NCBI GenBank assembly: GCA_034927445.1 | Contig: JAYFPZ010000028.1 | Span: forward strand, 29,324 to 93,323 | Reading direction: 5' to 3' | Source of the DNA: PHAA01 sp034927445 | GTDB taxonomy: Bacteria > Bacillota > Syntrophomonadia > Syntrophomonadales > Syntrophomonadaceae | Length of the DNA stretch: 64,000 nt | In this document: positions 52,169-60,733 of the stretch, piece by piece | Layout: each line of letters opens with the position of its first letter | Numbering within the stretch: the stretch's first letter is position 1 | Notes under the pieces: model-generated | The model's database searches: none | What the model was told of the DNA's origin: nothing | What the model saw: only the letters and a program-made list of their open reading frames with translations | Made by a program: the position numbers and the translations under genes

Positions 52169-52963
52169 TCAGAAAAACCTACGCAGGGCCTCAGCCACGC
52201 CCTCTTCCTCATTAGAAGAGGTGATATGATCCGCTGCGTCTTTGACTGCTTGAACGGCATTGCCCATAGCCACTCCCACCCCGGCCCATTCAATCATCTC
52301 CAGATCGTTATAACTGTCTCCAATCGCCATTACCTCATCCCGTTTGATCATATAATGACTGGCGACGACCTCCAGGGCTTTGGCCTTGTCAGCCTCCGGG
52401 TGCATTACCTCCAGAAAGTGTGGCTTGGAGCGGGTAATGTGAAGCTCATTTCCATACCTGGCCTTAAGCCCGTTTTCCATTTCCAGCAATTTAGACTCCT
52501 GATTGGAAATAGCCATTATTTTAAGGGCGGCACTGCGGGCCAGGCTCCCGATCAAGTCATCCACAATAGTGACCTCCACCCCGGCCAGGCGCGAATAAAA
52601 CCTGCCTTCTTCGGTAAGCGCTTCCATTACCAGACGGTCTTCCAAATAACTGTGGCAGTGAACCCCGCAGCCCTGAAAAAACTCGATAACCTCCCGGGCC
52701 GGGTCTGCCGGAACCGGTTTGAAATATAACACCTCTCCCGAGAGGGAGTTTTTAACGCAAGCCCCCTGGTAAGTTATCAATGGCACATCTATTCCCAGCT
52801 GCAAGGCATAGGGCAGCGCCGACGGATACATGCGGCCGGTGGAAATAGTTATCATCACTCCGCGCTGGCGGACCTCCTGAATTAGTCTGATACAATCATC
52901 CGAAATTTTCAGGCCCGGATCAAGCAAGGTGTCGTCTAAATCCAGGGCAACCAACTTTATCGT
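52169..52963 (-). CDS. Cof-type HAD phosphatase, probable ACG start
   Basis: About 265 residues, HAD superfamily IIB: LVALDLDDTLLD (nucleophile motif I), TISTGRMY (motif II), the C2 cap, and GDSYNDLEMIEWAGVGVAMGNA (motif IV). It acts on sugar phosphates, flavin phosphates or similar. GGGAGG at 52,971-52,976 is spaced for ACG (52,961-52,963), the position where relatives have Met before Ile-Lys-Leu; the first canonical-type codon is TTG at 52,954, 16 bases away. See findings. Confidence 0.88.
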   Translation of the reverse strand, partial: TIKLVALDLDDTLLDPGLKISDDCIRLIQEVRQRGVMITISTGRMYPSALPYALQLGIDVPLITYQGACVKNSLSGEVLYFKPVPADPAREVIEFFQGCGVHCHSYLEDRLVMEALTEEGRFYSRLAGVEVTIVDDLIGSLARSAALKIMAISNQESKLLEMENGLKARYGNELHITRSKPHFLEVMHPEADKAKALEVVASHYMIKRDEVMAIGDSYNDLEMIEWAGVGVAMGNAVQAVKDAADHITSSNEEEGVAEALRRFF

Positions 52964-53054
52964 AATTATTCCTCCCAGTTACCAAGAAGCCGAGCACTCA
53001 GCTCGGCTCATACCGGTCAAATATCTATTAATCAAACTTTAATAATACTGCTGC

Positions 53055-53414
53055 TTATCTTCCCCAGCTTATATATTTGTCATCAATAAAGAAACTGATG
53101 GCGAAGCTCATCAAGCTCAAAACTATGGCGCTTAAAACCGCCCACCAGAAACCATCCAGTTCAAACCCTATGATTGTTACGGAAGTTAACTTAAGCATTA
53201 AGCCATTGATTATAAATGTAAAAAGACCCAGGCTAACAACATTCAAAGGCAAGGTTACGATGATCAGCAGGGGTCTTATTACCGCGTTAACAACCCCCAA
53301 TACAATTGATCCGACAATGGCACCCCAGATTGTAACCTCAAAACCGGATACAATTGCCGCTGTGAGCAGGATGGCCAGAATATTAAGCAACCAACGTAAA
53401 ATCCAACCTGGCAT
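53055..53414 (-). CDS. Phage-holin-IV-superfamily membrane protein (PF04020)
   Basis: 119 residues with four hydrophobic spans: WLLNILAILLTAAIVSGF, IWGAIVGSIVLGVVNAVIRPLLIIVTLPLNVVSLGLFTFIINGLML, and WWAVLSAIVLSLMSFAISFFI. The NAVIRPLL...LPLNV..LGLF pattern marks PF04020. Despite the name these are ordinary chromosomal membrane proteins of unknown role, not prophage lysis genes. ATG after AAAGGAGGGAGTATT. Confidence 0.85.
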   Translation of the reverse strand: MPGWILRWLLNILAILLTAAIVSGFEVTIWGAIVGSIVLGVVNAVIRPLLIIVTLPLNVVSLGLFTFIINGLMLKLTSVTIIGFELDGFWWAVLSAIVLSLMSFAISFFIDDKYISWGR

Positions 53415-53591
53415 CAATACTCCCTCCTTTCATACCTTTAAAATGAGAATTATCCTAATTAAATATACCTACGTATTATGATAAGCAATTTTGCCCTAAA
53501 ATCCTATAAAAATCCTATTAATTTTGACTTAAATTCGATTTATTTCCCGGGAAATAATTTATATTTTTGCTTTTTGTAGATAAAGAACGCA

Positions 53592-53810
53592 TAGACGCGG
53601 AAGAACGCGGACTTATATGATTAACGCAGATCTTAAACTTCCTTATTTAAAAATCAGCGATGATCATATTAATCACCCTAGTACTCCTGATGTTCACTAT
53701 CGTTTACTATTCAGGTTGCTGCGATATCATATTCTATTTACATTTCGTTTCTGACTTTTCTTGCAAAATAGTCTGGGGCAGTCATGTTAGTCCGCGGTGT
53801 TCCGCGTCTA
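53592..53810. repeat. MITE-like element, copy B
   Basis: The left end TAGACGCGGAAGAACGCGGA and the right end, read on the other strand as TAGACGCGGAACACCGCGGA, are inverted repeats of about 29 bases including the following ACT...ATGA. The 219-base element lacks an open frame, contains AAATCAGCGATGATC, and carries a nested copy of repeat family 2 at 53,680-53,730. It occupies most of the 406-base gap before uvrC. The same termini bound 39,351-39,597. Confidence 0.8.
53680..53730 (+). repeat. Dispersed repeat family 2, copy 3 (nested)
   Basis: AGTACTCCTGATGTTCACTATCGTTTACTATTCAGGTTGCTGCGATATCAT aligns by eye with the right part of 52,028-52,130 (ACTATTAAGGTTGCAGCGCTATCAT). It lies inside MITE-like copy B. 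Confidence 0.6.
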
Positions 53811-53820
53811 TAGTTCTCCT

Positions 53821-55608
53821 TTATTCATTACTGTGAAAATAGGCATATACCTTATCCACGGTTGGGCAGTTCAATCCGGGTACCTGTAAGAGTTCCTCCC
53901 GGGAGGCAGTCTTGATTTTCGCTACCGAGCCAAAATGTAAAAGCAGGGCCTGTTTGCGTTTACTGCCGATGCCCTCAATGTTGTCCAGCACCGACCGCCT
54001 TATTTTACCCGACCGGCGCTGGCGGTTGTACTCAATTGCAAAACGGTGGGCTTCGTCCCGCAAGCGCTGCAAAAGCATGAGCCCTTCATGGCGCCGGGGC
54101 AGGACTATCGGCTCTCCCGACCCGGGCCGGTATATTTCTTCATGTTTCTTGGCCAGTCCCAGCGCGGGGATATCCACTCCCAGTTCGTCAAGCACCATTT
54201 TTACCGCATTCACCTGTCCCAGTCCCCCGTCAATAAGCAGCAGATCCGGTTCCGGGAGAAAGGCCTGATTACCCTGCCGGGCTTCCCGGAAACGCCGGCG
54301 CAGGGCCTCGCTTAAAGAGGCGAAGTCGTTGTTTTGCTCTATCTTCATTTTGAAACGGCGGTAGGCCTTTTTGTCGGCTTTGCCGTTGGTCGCAACTACC
54401 ATCGAGGCCACGGTTTCTTCCCCCGCCAGATGAGAAACGTCATAGCACTCTATGCGGGCCGGTACGACCTCTAAATCCAAACTGCGGGCCAGAGACAGCA
54501 GCGCCTGATTGTTCCGGCTCTGTTCCTGCATTCTCTCTTCCCACAATAATCGGGCATTTTCCATAACCATATCCAGTAATTTTCTTTTTTCCCCCCGGCT
54601 GGGGATCCTGATTTTAATCCGTGAACCGGTCATTTCCTGCAGCCAGCTCTGCAGCAGTTCATCATCAGAGGGAAGCAGGCTCACCAGTATTTCCGGAGGC
54701 AGGTCATGGCATTCGGCGTAATATTGTTTGATAAAGAAGGCCAGCACCTCTTCGGCTTCTTCGTCAATCGCTCTTTTTAGCCAGAAGGTATCCTTGGCCA
54801 CCACTTTGCCGCCCCGGAGCTTGAAAACCAGAACCAGTTTATCCTGTTCTCCGCCAGTCATGCCTATGATGTCCATCTCATAAGGCTTCTCCAGGCTGAC
54901 CTTTTGTTTTTCGCTCAGTACCTTTATAGATGCAACCTGATCGCGCAGACGGGCCGCCTTTTCAAAATCGAGGTTGGCTGCCGCCTGCTTCATTTCCGCT
55001 GCCAGGCGGTCCACCAGCTGCTGGGTATTGCCCTCCAGAAAATCAATCGCCCCTTCCACCAGCAGGCGATATTGTTCAGACGTCACCCCTCCCGTACAGG
55101 GAGCCAGACATTTACCCAAATCATAATTCAAACAGGGCCGGGAATTAATCCTTAAGTTTTTGCAGGTACGCAAAGGAAAAATCCCGCTGATCAGCTTCAG
55201 GGTCTCGCGCAGGGAGCCAACCTCGGTATAGGGTCCATAATAGCGGGAGGTCCTGTCCTTCTTTTCCCGTACAATACAAAGGCGGGGGAACGGTTCGGCC
55301 GTAACCTTCAGATAGGGATAGCTCTTGTCGTCCCGCAGATCAATATTATAGCGAGGCTGGTAAGCCTTGATCATATTGCTCTCCAAAATCAAGGCTTCGA
55401 CTTCAGTGGCGGTAACGATATAGTCAAAATCGGCCACTCGGGCCATCATGGCCCTTACTTTGGGAAGCAGGCCTTCCGGAGACTGGAAATAGGAACGCAT
55501 GCGATGGCGCAGCGCCCTGGCCTTACCCACATAGATGACCCGGCCCTCCTTGTCTTTATATAAATACACCCCTGGCTGCAACGGCACATTTTTCAGGCGT
55601 TCTTTCAC
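53821..55608 (-). CDS. uvrC: Excinuclease ABC subunit C
   Basis: 595 residues. N-terminal GIY-YIG nuclease (GVYLYKDKEGRVIYVGKA) for the 3' incision, a UVR motif (AAANLDFEKAARLRDQVASIK), the RNase H-like nuclease with LLLIDGGLGQVNAV for the 5' incision, and a C-terminal helix-hairpin-helix (LDNIEGIGSKRKQALLLHFGSVAKI). It acts with UvrAB in nucleotide excision repair. GTG start after AGAAGGATT. Confidence 0.97.
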   Translation of the reverse strand: MKERLKNVPLQPGVYLYKDKEGRVIYVGKARALRHRMRSYFQSPEGLLPKVRAMMARVADFDYIVTATEVEALILESNMIKAYQPRYNIDLRDDKSYPYLKVTAEPFPRLCIVREKKDRTSRYYGPYTEVGSLRETLKLISGIFPLRTCKNLRINSRPCLNYDLGKCLAPCTGGVTSEQYRLLVEGAIDFLEGNTQQLVDRLAAEMKQAAANLDFEKAARLRDQVASIKVLSEKQKVSLEKPYEMDIIGMTGGEQDKLVLVFKLRGGKVVAKDTFWLKRAIDEEAEEVLAFFIKQYYAECHDLPPEILVSLLPSDDELLQSWLQEMTGSRIKIRIPSRGEKRKLLDMVMENARLLWEERMQEQSRNNQALLSLARSLDLEVVPARIECYDVSHLAGEETVASMVVATNGKADKKAYRRFKMKIEQNNDFASLSEALRRRFREARQGNQAFLPEPDLLLIDGGLGQVNAVKMVLDELGVDIPALGLAKKHEEIYRPGSGEPIVLPRRHEGLMLLQRLRDEAHRFAIEYNRQRRSGKIRRSVLDNIEGIGSKRKQALLLHFGSVAKIKTASREELLQVPGLNCPTVDKVYAYFHSNE

Positions 55609-55829
55609 TTATATCAATCCTTCTCTGCAATAACGCAAGGTCTTACCCCAAGTTATCGGAGTTATAACTCTTTGGCAATCTTTCATTTACTTTCATACCT
55701 TCTCTGCCAAAAGCCAAGCATGAGAGGAGGCATGCTCAGGGAACGGTTCCTTTTCTTATATTATAACTCCATATGTTACAAAACTTCTTGTGCCTGTATG
55801 AAACCAGAATATTTCCTGCAACACATAAA

Positions 55830-55861
55830 AACAGACCTATCCGTAAAAAGATAGATCTGTT
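55830..55861 (-). terminator. Terminator after the small Cys-rich gene
   Basis: AACAGA.CTATC and GATAG.TCTGTT (55,830-55,841 and 55,850-55,861) form an 11-bp stem with one internal mismatch; on the - strand it is followed by TTTTTATG. The stretch 55,609-55,829 upstream of uvrC holds no other gene I can support. Confidence 0.75.
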
Positions 55862-55870
55862 ATGTCTCAT

Positions 55871-56140
55871 TCACCAAGTCATCAACTTCGTCTTGATCTT
55901 CTCAAACCTCTGCTTGATCTGACTGCTTGCTTTAGCAGACTTCTCCGGTTTTTCTGGCCTATCACACTTATTTGACTGCGCAGGCGTATCTACTTGCCAC
56001 CTGAGTTCGTGCGGCACAGACTTCATGCGTGGTATCTTCTTTCCACCCTGCCTTTTGCAGTCGGCCCCCCAATGCATAATACAAAAGCTGAATTGCTTAC
56101 ACGATAGACATATTGAGTTGCGTGCCTCCAATATGCTCAT
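55871..56140 (-). CDS. Small cysteine-containing protein, unknown
   Basis: 89 residues from the ATG at 56,140, selected by GGAGGAGAGG. The N-terminus has CLSCKQFSFCIMHWGADCK, four cysteines and a histidine that could hold zinc or an iron-sulfur cluster. A lysine-rich C-terminal half (EKPEKSAKASSQIKQRFEKIKTK) looks like a disordered or helical tail. It has its own terminator and no obvious partner. No family recognised. Confidence 0.55.
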   Translation of the reverse strand: MSILEARNSICLSCKQFSFCIMHWGADCKRQGGKKIPRMKSVPHELRWQVDTPAQSNKCDRPEKPEKSAKASSQIKQRFEKIKTKLMTW

Positions 56141-56219
56141 ATTTCCTCTCCTCCTGAGTGCAGTCATGCTCCGTAAATCAACCGCCTAGTCTTGTTATAG
56201 AGCTTTCTCCCTTACAGAG

Positions 56220-56260
56220 AAAGCGAAGAAAATAAACTGCACTAGTTTTTTCTTCGCTTT
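56220..56260. terminator. Bidirectional hairpin after universal stress gene 1
   Basis: AAAGCGAAGAAAA (56,220-56,232) pairs perfectly over 13 bases with TTTTCTTCGCTTT (56,248-56,260). The arms themselves supply T-runs on both strands. Confidence 0.7.
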
Positions 56261-56323
56261 AGAAAACAATCCCAAGTCACCATTAAAAATATCGCGCTAA
56301 ATGGTCACGTAATTATTTGCGAT

Positions 56324-56821
56324 TTACAGATAAATTTGATTATCTGCGGGTATGGACTTGATCACTTTATATTTCTCCTTGTTCAGACGGGTCAAAAGCA
56401 CCGGACAAGGAGCTGTATGAACTACACTCTGGCTAACACTCCCAATAAGGGAACCAGTTAGTCCGGTTATTCCCCGGCTTCCCATTACAATCAGATCGTA
56501 GTTCCCAGCATTGGCCGTAGATACAGTCATTTGGGCAGGATTCCCATATGTCAGTTCAGTCTCAACACTAACGTTTGTTGCAGAGATCTCTTTTTTTATC
56601 CTTTCTAATACTGCTTTGCCAAGTTCTACCGCACCAGCTGGCGCTAATGCTTCAGGCGATCCAATCCCCGCATTAGACTCCGGATACTGCACAATATAAG
56701 GCCTTACCACATAGAGAAGTTTTATAATGCCCTCATATTTCACAGCTATGTTAGCGGCCGTCTCAGCTGCTATCAGAGAGCTATCCGAACCGTCAACCGG
56801 CACCAATATCTTCTTAAACAT
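56324..56821 (-). CDS. Universal stress protein, copy 1
   Basis: 165-residue UspA-fold protein: FKKILVPVDGSDSS at the start, IKLLYVVRPY, ELTYGNPAQMTV, and the ATP-binding loop IVMGSRGITGLTGSLIGSVSQSVVHTAPCPVLL. GGAGGATACTATT selects the ATG at 56,821. It is very close to copy 2 at 58,000-58,506, including the upstream leader, so the two arose by local duplication. It probably binds ATP and acts in stress or redox adaptation. Confidence 0.92.
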   Translation of the reverse strand: MFKKILVPVDGSDSSLIAAETAANIAVKYEGIIKLLYVVRPYIVQYPESNAGIGSPEALAPAGAVELGKAVLERIKKEISATNVSVETELTYGNPAQMTVSTANAGNYDLIVMGSRGITGLTGSLIGSVSQSVVHTAPCPVLLTRLNKEKYKVIKSIPADNQIYL

Positions 56822-56886
56822 AATAGTATCCTCCCTCACGAAATCTTTTTGACAATTAACCTGATTCAAAGCTACCCTATTATAGA

Positions 56887-56943
56887 TTACCGCCCATACA
56901 TTCCGCCGTTAATATCTAGGGTAAATCCGGTAAGAAACTCACG
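56887..56943 (-). pseudogene. 3' remnant of a short-chain dehydrogenase
   Basis: On the - strand the codons read FLTGFTLDINGGMYGR then stop, nearly identical to the C-terminus of the dehydrogenase at 58,572 (FITGFTLDINGGMYMR). The similarity ends within about 20 codons, and a stop follows upstream at 56,968-56,970. It precedes universal stress gene 1 exactly as the intact dehydrogenase precedes copy 2. The stretch 56,971-57,427 holds nothing else I can identify. Confidence 0.8.
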
Positions 56944-57427
56944 AATGAATTCAGTAGTAAGTGTTCCCTATAGTCCTCCTTTCTCCGTAAAGCATTTTCC
57001 AGACCGCTGTGGTCGATTCTTTCCCAGGATATCCACAGCAACTAAATGCCAGTTCGCGCAACTTCCATTTATTCCAATTGAATTTGGTCGCACCCACAGC
57101 AGTTCACGGACATCTACTCTCTTTTTGTAAATGCAATTTTTATGCCACGATCAGGTTAAACTATGATAATTAAAAATTAAGAATGGTTTCGCTTCCGAAA
57201 ATATTGAGGTTTTTCCCATTTTCAAGCTGTTATATTAAATCCAGATTAACGCCAAGCCCCGTGTTGTTTATGCCACAAAGTGCATCCATGTTTATTTTGG
57301 ACCGTGATTAAAGTTCGTACAACTTTTTAAGCTCTACACCTGTTCTATTTAGGGACACTTTTGAATGCCGCGGCTGTTCTAGCCTAGTACATATATGGTC
57401 TCATTGTTTCCAGCAAATCGCTTTGCT

Positions 57428-57495
57428 TTACAGATTGTTAAAAGACTCATGAATCTTCATAGCCATAGACTTCTTCCTGTTCAAGCTGTCACAAT
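57428..57495 (-). pseudogene. Possible 3' remnant of a glutamate-synthase-like flavoprotein
   Basis: The - strand reads ...NRKKSMAMKIHESFNNL then stop. The last bases (TTCATGAGTCTTTTAACAATCTGTAA) closely match the remnant at 62,637-62,740 and resemble the end of the gene at 63,832. The match is short and partial, so this is tentative. Confidence 0.35.
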
Positions 57496-57506
57496 TAATA
57501 ATCAAT

Positions 57507-57806
57507 TTAGCGGTCAATGGAACATATTTCCTCATACAAATTAATTGATGGTTTTTCCTCAACAAGTCCGCCGATTGAACCCAAAATTTCTTTAACATAA
57601 GATTGTGAGCGATGGTAATTACGAGACTCTGTATCCTGATACACTTCATAGAAAAGAAACTTACTCGTATCTTCTATACCTCTATGAAGAGTATACATCC
57701 TAGTGCCTTCCTCTTTTTGCACGTAAGGAATCAATGTCTTTAGGGTTTTTTCAAGTTCTGCTTCGCAACCTGTTTTTGCCTTGAAAGTCGCAACAATAAC
57801 AATCAT
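57507..57806 (-). CDS. Antibiotic biosynthesis monooxygenase (ABM)-domain protein
   Basis: 99-residue ferredoxin-like alpha/beta barrel: IVIVATFKAKTGCEAELEKTLKTLIPYVQKEEGT, then LHRGIEDTSKFLFYEVYQD and HRSQSYVKEI. The family (YgiN-like) includes quinol monooxygenases and small dimeric enzymes acting on aromatic or quinone substrates; in a strict anaerobe a detoxifying or reductive role is more likely (inference). It lies between the two universal stress genes. ATG after GGAGGTATTCAA. Confidence 0.85.
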   Translation of the reverse strand: MIVIVATFKAKTGCEAELEKTLKTLIPYVQKEEGTRMYTLHRGIEDTSKFLFYEVYQDTESRNYHRSQSYVKEILGSIGGLVEEKPSINLYEEICSIDR

Positions 57807-57999
57807 TTGAATACCTCCAACTCTATAAACTTATGTTCAAGTGCATAACATTAAGCAGCTTTATTCTCTTATTTAACAAAGCAAAAAAAATTCATCATTA
57901 TGATGTTTCTTCGCTTCATAAGAAAGGTGATGTTGTAAACCATGCCGATTTAGTCTCAGTGTCAATAGAGTTATAATGAATCAAAATATGCCGGTTCGC

Positions 58000-58506
58000 T
58001 TACAAGTAAATAGTATACTCAGAGGGCATTGCCTTAACCATTTTACGTTCCTCTTTGACATCCTTATGCAGCCTGGTTAAAAGCACCGGACAAGGAGCCA
58101 TATGGCTTACACTTTGGCTAACACTACCAATGAGGGACCCAGTTAGTCCGCTTATTCCTCGGCTTCCCATCACAATCAGATCGTACTCATCCGTTTTGGC
58201 CGCGGACACAGTCACTTGGGCAGGGTTTCCATATGCCAGTTCAGTCTCAATACGAACATCTGTCGCAGAAATCTCTTTTTTTATTTTTTCCACTACTGCC
58301 TTTCCGAGTTCTACCGCACCAACTGGCGCTAATGATTCAGGCGATCCAGTCCCCGCATTAGCCTTCGGATACTGTATGAGATAAGGTCTTACCACATAGA
58401 GGAGTTTTATAACGCCCTCATTTTTCATAGCAATGTTAGCGGCCACCTCAGCTGCCACCATGGAACTATCCGAACCGTCAACCGGCACCAGTATCTTCTT
58501 AAACAT
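58000..58506 (-). CDS. Universal stress protein, copy 2
   Basis: 168-residue UspA paralogue of the gene at 56,324: same start FKKILVPVDGSDSS, VKNEG-type helix, ELAYGNPAQVTV, and the loop MGSRGISGLTGSLIGSVSQSVSHMAPCPVLL. Differences are mostly conservative. It lies 65 bases downstream of the dehydrogenase at 58,572 and is probably co-transcribed with it. Confidence 0.92.
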   Translation of the reverse strand: MFKKILVPVDGSDSSMVAAEVAANIAMKNEGVIKLLYVVRPYLIQYPKANAGTGSPESLAPVGAVELGKAVVEKIKKEISATDVRIETELAYGNPAQVTVSAAKTDEYDLIVMGSRGISGLTGSLIGSVSQSVSHMAPCPVLLTRLHKDVKEERKMVKAMPSEYTIYL

Positions 58507-58571
58507 AATGGTATCCTCCCTCACAAAATCTTTCTGACAAGTAACCTGATACAAAGCTACCTTACTGTAAA

Positions 58572-59318
58572 TTACCGCATATACATCCCGCCGTTAATAT
58601 CCAGAGTGAATCCGGTAATAAAACTTGAATATTCGGAACACAGGAACATAACGCCATTAGCAATATCAATTGGCTGACCGAACCGTCCCATCGGAGTGGC
58701 CTTTAACCAAGCCTCACCGCGTTCCTCCAGAATAGCGCCACTGAATATAGGCGTCATGATTATCCCGGGTGCAATACAATTTACATTAATATTATAGGGA
58801 GCCAGTTCTAAGGCTACACTGCGGCTGAAGCCTTCAATACCCCTTTTTGTTGTGGTATAATGGCAGTTGGCAACAGATCCGCGTTGTCCGGCAATTGAAG
58901 CCATGTTAATCATTTTGCCATAGTTTCTTTTCTTCATCTCTCTTGCCACAGCCCGGGTACAGTTAAATGAACCATAAAGATTGACCTTCATATGGCTATC
59001 CCATAATTCGTTGCTCATTTCAGTTATCATCTCTTGTACATACAGCCCGGCAGAATTAACTAGGATATCTATCTGACCGGTCCATTTGATTGCTTCTTCT
59101 ACAGCCTTATCAACTTCTTCACTATTTACTATATTCGTTGGTATCACAAGTATTTTGTCGGCTTTGTCTGCATTTTCAGCCACGAAAGCTGCGAGGCCAT
59201 CCTTATTAAGGTCAAGAGCCACAATTTTTGCGCCATTATCTAAAAATGCTTGGGCAGTTCCCTTGCCGATACCTGAAGCAGCCCCAGTAATAAAAACGGT
59301 TTTCCCTTCGAAATTCAT
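58572..59318 (-). CDS. Short-chain dehydrogenase/reductase 1
   Basis: 248-residue classical SDR: TGAASGIGKGTAQAF for the NAD(P) loop, LDLNKD for the acidic NAD-preferring residue, NSAGLYVQ (NxAG), serine in NMASIAGQRGS, and the YTTTK catalytic Tyr-Lys pair. LDINGGMY ends the fold. The substrate is probably a sugar acid or polyol, given the MFS carrier upstream (inference). Part of an SDR-unknown-SDR-MFS run on the - strand. Confidence 0.92.
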   Translation of the reverse strand: MNFEGKTVFITGAASGIGKGTAQAFLDNGAKIVALDLNKDGLAAFVAENADKADKILVIPTNIVNSEEVDKAVEEAIKWTGQIDILVNSAGLYVQEMITEMSNELWDSHMKVNLYGSFNCTRAVAREMKKRNYGKMINMASIAGQRGSVANCHYTTTKRGIEGFSRSVALELAPYNINVNCIAPGIIMTPIFSGAILEERGEAWLKATPMGRFGQPIDIANGVMFLCSEYSSFITGFTLDINGGMYMR

Positions 59319-59330
59319 TAACTAACCTCC

Positions 59331-59891
59331 TTAAATACTCTTTATAATGATCGAAAGCATATGGAATGTTAGCCCAGCTTTTAATGCCTTCCGGATAATT
59401 TGGTATCTTTCATTTATATTGGCATAGAGTTCTTTGTGAACGTTCGCTTCACACTCCAATAGAATGTTGTTCTTATTGTTGGTACTATCAATGTAGTCGA
59501 TTACAATATAATATCTGAACTTAACTCTTAGGAAAATTCCCACCAAAGGGCCCCACAAAACGATACTTTTACCTTTTAAATCCGGGTCATGTCTGGTTAC
59601 TATCTTTTCTACTTTACGACAACTGGTAAAATATATCTTGTTTTTGTCTCCTTTGTCATTGAAAAACAAAAGGTATTCATTTGTAAAAGCCATGTTAAGT
59701 TTCTTAGGCTGAGGCATTTCGGGAATACCACCATGGTAGGATACTTTGAAGACATCTTCATCGGGAATGTCTTCAATTCTGGTAGTCTCCTCCAATAATC
59801 TCTCCTGGGCCTTCATTAACTTGTTTCCCCGATACCAGGCCCATATAATAGAGATTATTACAGCCGCCGCAACTATCCACCACTTCGACAT
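59331..59891 (-). CDS. Membrane-anchored protein of unknown function
   Basis: 186 residues. A single N-terminal membrane segment (WWIVAAAVIISIIWAWY) is followed by a soluble domain with alternating beta strands (LNMAFTNEYLLFFND ... KIYFTSCRKVEKIV ... FRYYIVIDYIDS). It resembles no family I can name; the beta pattern could be PH-like. Sandwiched between two dehydrogenase genes, 12 bases from the first, it is probably part of their operon. Confidence 0.55.
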   Translation of the reverse strand: MSKWWIVAAAVIISIIWAWYRGNKLMKAQERLLEETTRIEDIPDEDVFKVSYHGGIPEMPQPKKLNMAFTNEYLLFFNDKGDKNKIYFTSCRKVEKIVTRHDPDLKGKSIVLWGPLVGIFLRVKFRYYIVIDYIDSTNNKNNILLECEANVHKELYANINERYQIIRKALKAGLTFHMLSIIIKSI

Positions 59892-59935
59892 AATGAATAC
59901 CTCCCGTCCATTCTAAAAGGTACTTCCATGCCCGA

Positions 59936-60697
59936 CTAGGAGCACAGCCAGCCTCCATCTACCGGCATAGTATGTCCTGTCATATAATTTGATAAGTCTG
60001 AACATAAGAAGACAACTGGTCCCGCTATCTCTTCAAGAGTACCAAATCTCTTCATGGGTGTTCTTCTAATCAGGTCGTCATACATTGCTGGATTCGCTTT
60101 AAGTTTGGCAGTCAACTCAGTACTAATATACGCTGGAGCTACGGCATTTACTTGAATATTATAGTCTACCAACTCCAGAGCCAGATTCCTGGTTAACTGC
60201 AATACCCCGCCTTTGGAGGCTGAATAGGCTGAAAGTTCGGGTAAAGAAGCATAACCCATTATTGAACAGGTATTGACTATCTTGCCGCTCTTCTGAGCCA
60301 TCATTACCGGGGCCACCGCCTTACACCCAATCCAGACGCCGGTCAAATTGATGTCGATTATCTTTCTGAAATCCTCTTCGGGCATATTGATACAAAGGTT
60401 GCGTCTGTTAATACCGGCATTGTTTAACAATATATCTATCTTTCCGTATTTCTCCATCAGATATTTAACCAAATCATTATATTGAGCGCTGTCGGCCGTA
60501 TCTAAATGATAACTTTCAGCCTTTCCGCCCTGTTCACCAATAGCCTGCGCTGTTTTCTGAGCAGCTTCATCAGCAATATCAGCAACAATAACGGTAGCCC
60601 CGACGGAGGCTAGTCCCTCGGCCATTCCTTGTCCAATCCCCATAGCCGCTCCTGTGACTATAGCCACTTTGCCATCCAATCGAATGTTAAGATTCAT
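59936..60697 (-). CDS. Short-chain dehydrogenase/reductase 2
   Basis: 253-residue classical SDR: TGAAMGIGQGMAEGL, VADIAD, NNAGINRR, serine in TCSIMGYASLP, YSASKGG catalytic pair, and PVDGGWLCS at the end. It resembles gluconate 5-dehydrogenase/3-oxoacyl reductase-type enzymes but the substrate cannot be fixed. It lies 36 bases downstream of the MFS gene. Confidence 0.92.
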   Translation of the reverse strand: MNLNIRLDGKVAIVTGAAMGIGQGMAEGLASVGATVIVADIADEAAQKTAQAIGEQGGKAESYHLDTADSAQYNDLVKYLMEKYGKIDILLNNAGINRRNLCINMPEEDFRKIIDINLTGVWIGCKAVAPVMMAQKSGKIVNTCSIMGYASLPELSAYSASKGGVLQLTRNLALELVDYNIQVNAVAPAYISTELTAKLKANPAMYDDLIRRTPMKRFGTLEEIAGPVVFLCSDLSNYMTGHTMPVDGGWLCS

Positions 60698-60733
60698 GTT
60701 TATAACACCTGCCTTTTTAATTAAGATTAATTT

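Noticed and set aside
53055..53414. PF04020 phage-holin-IV protein as evidence of a second prophage
   Set aside because: The family is widespread on chromosomes beside housekeeping genes, and no other phage gene lies nearby.
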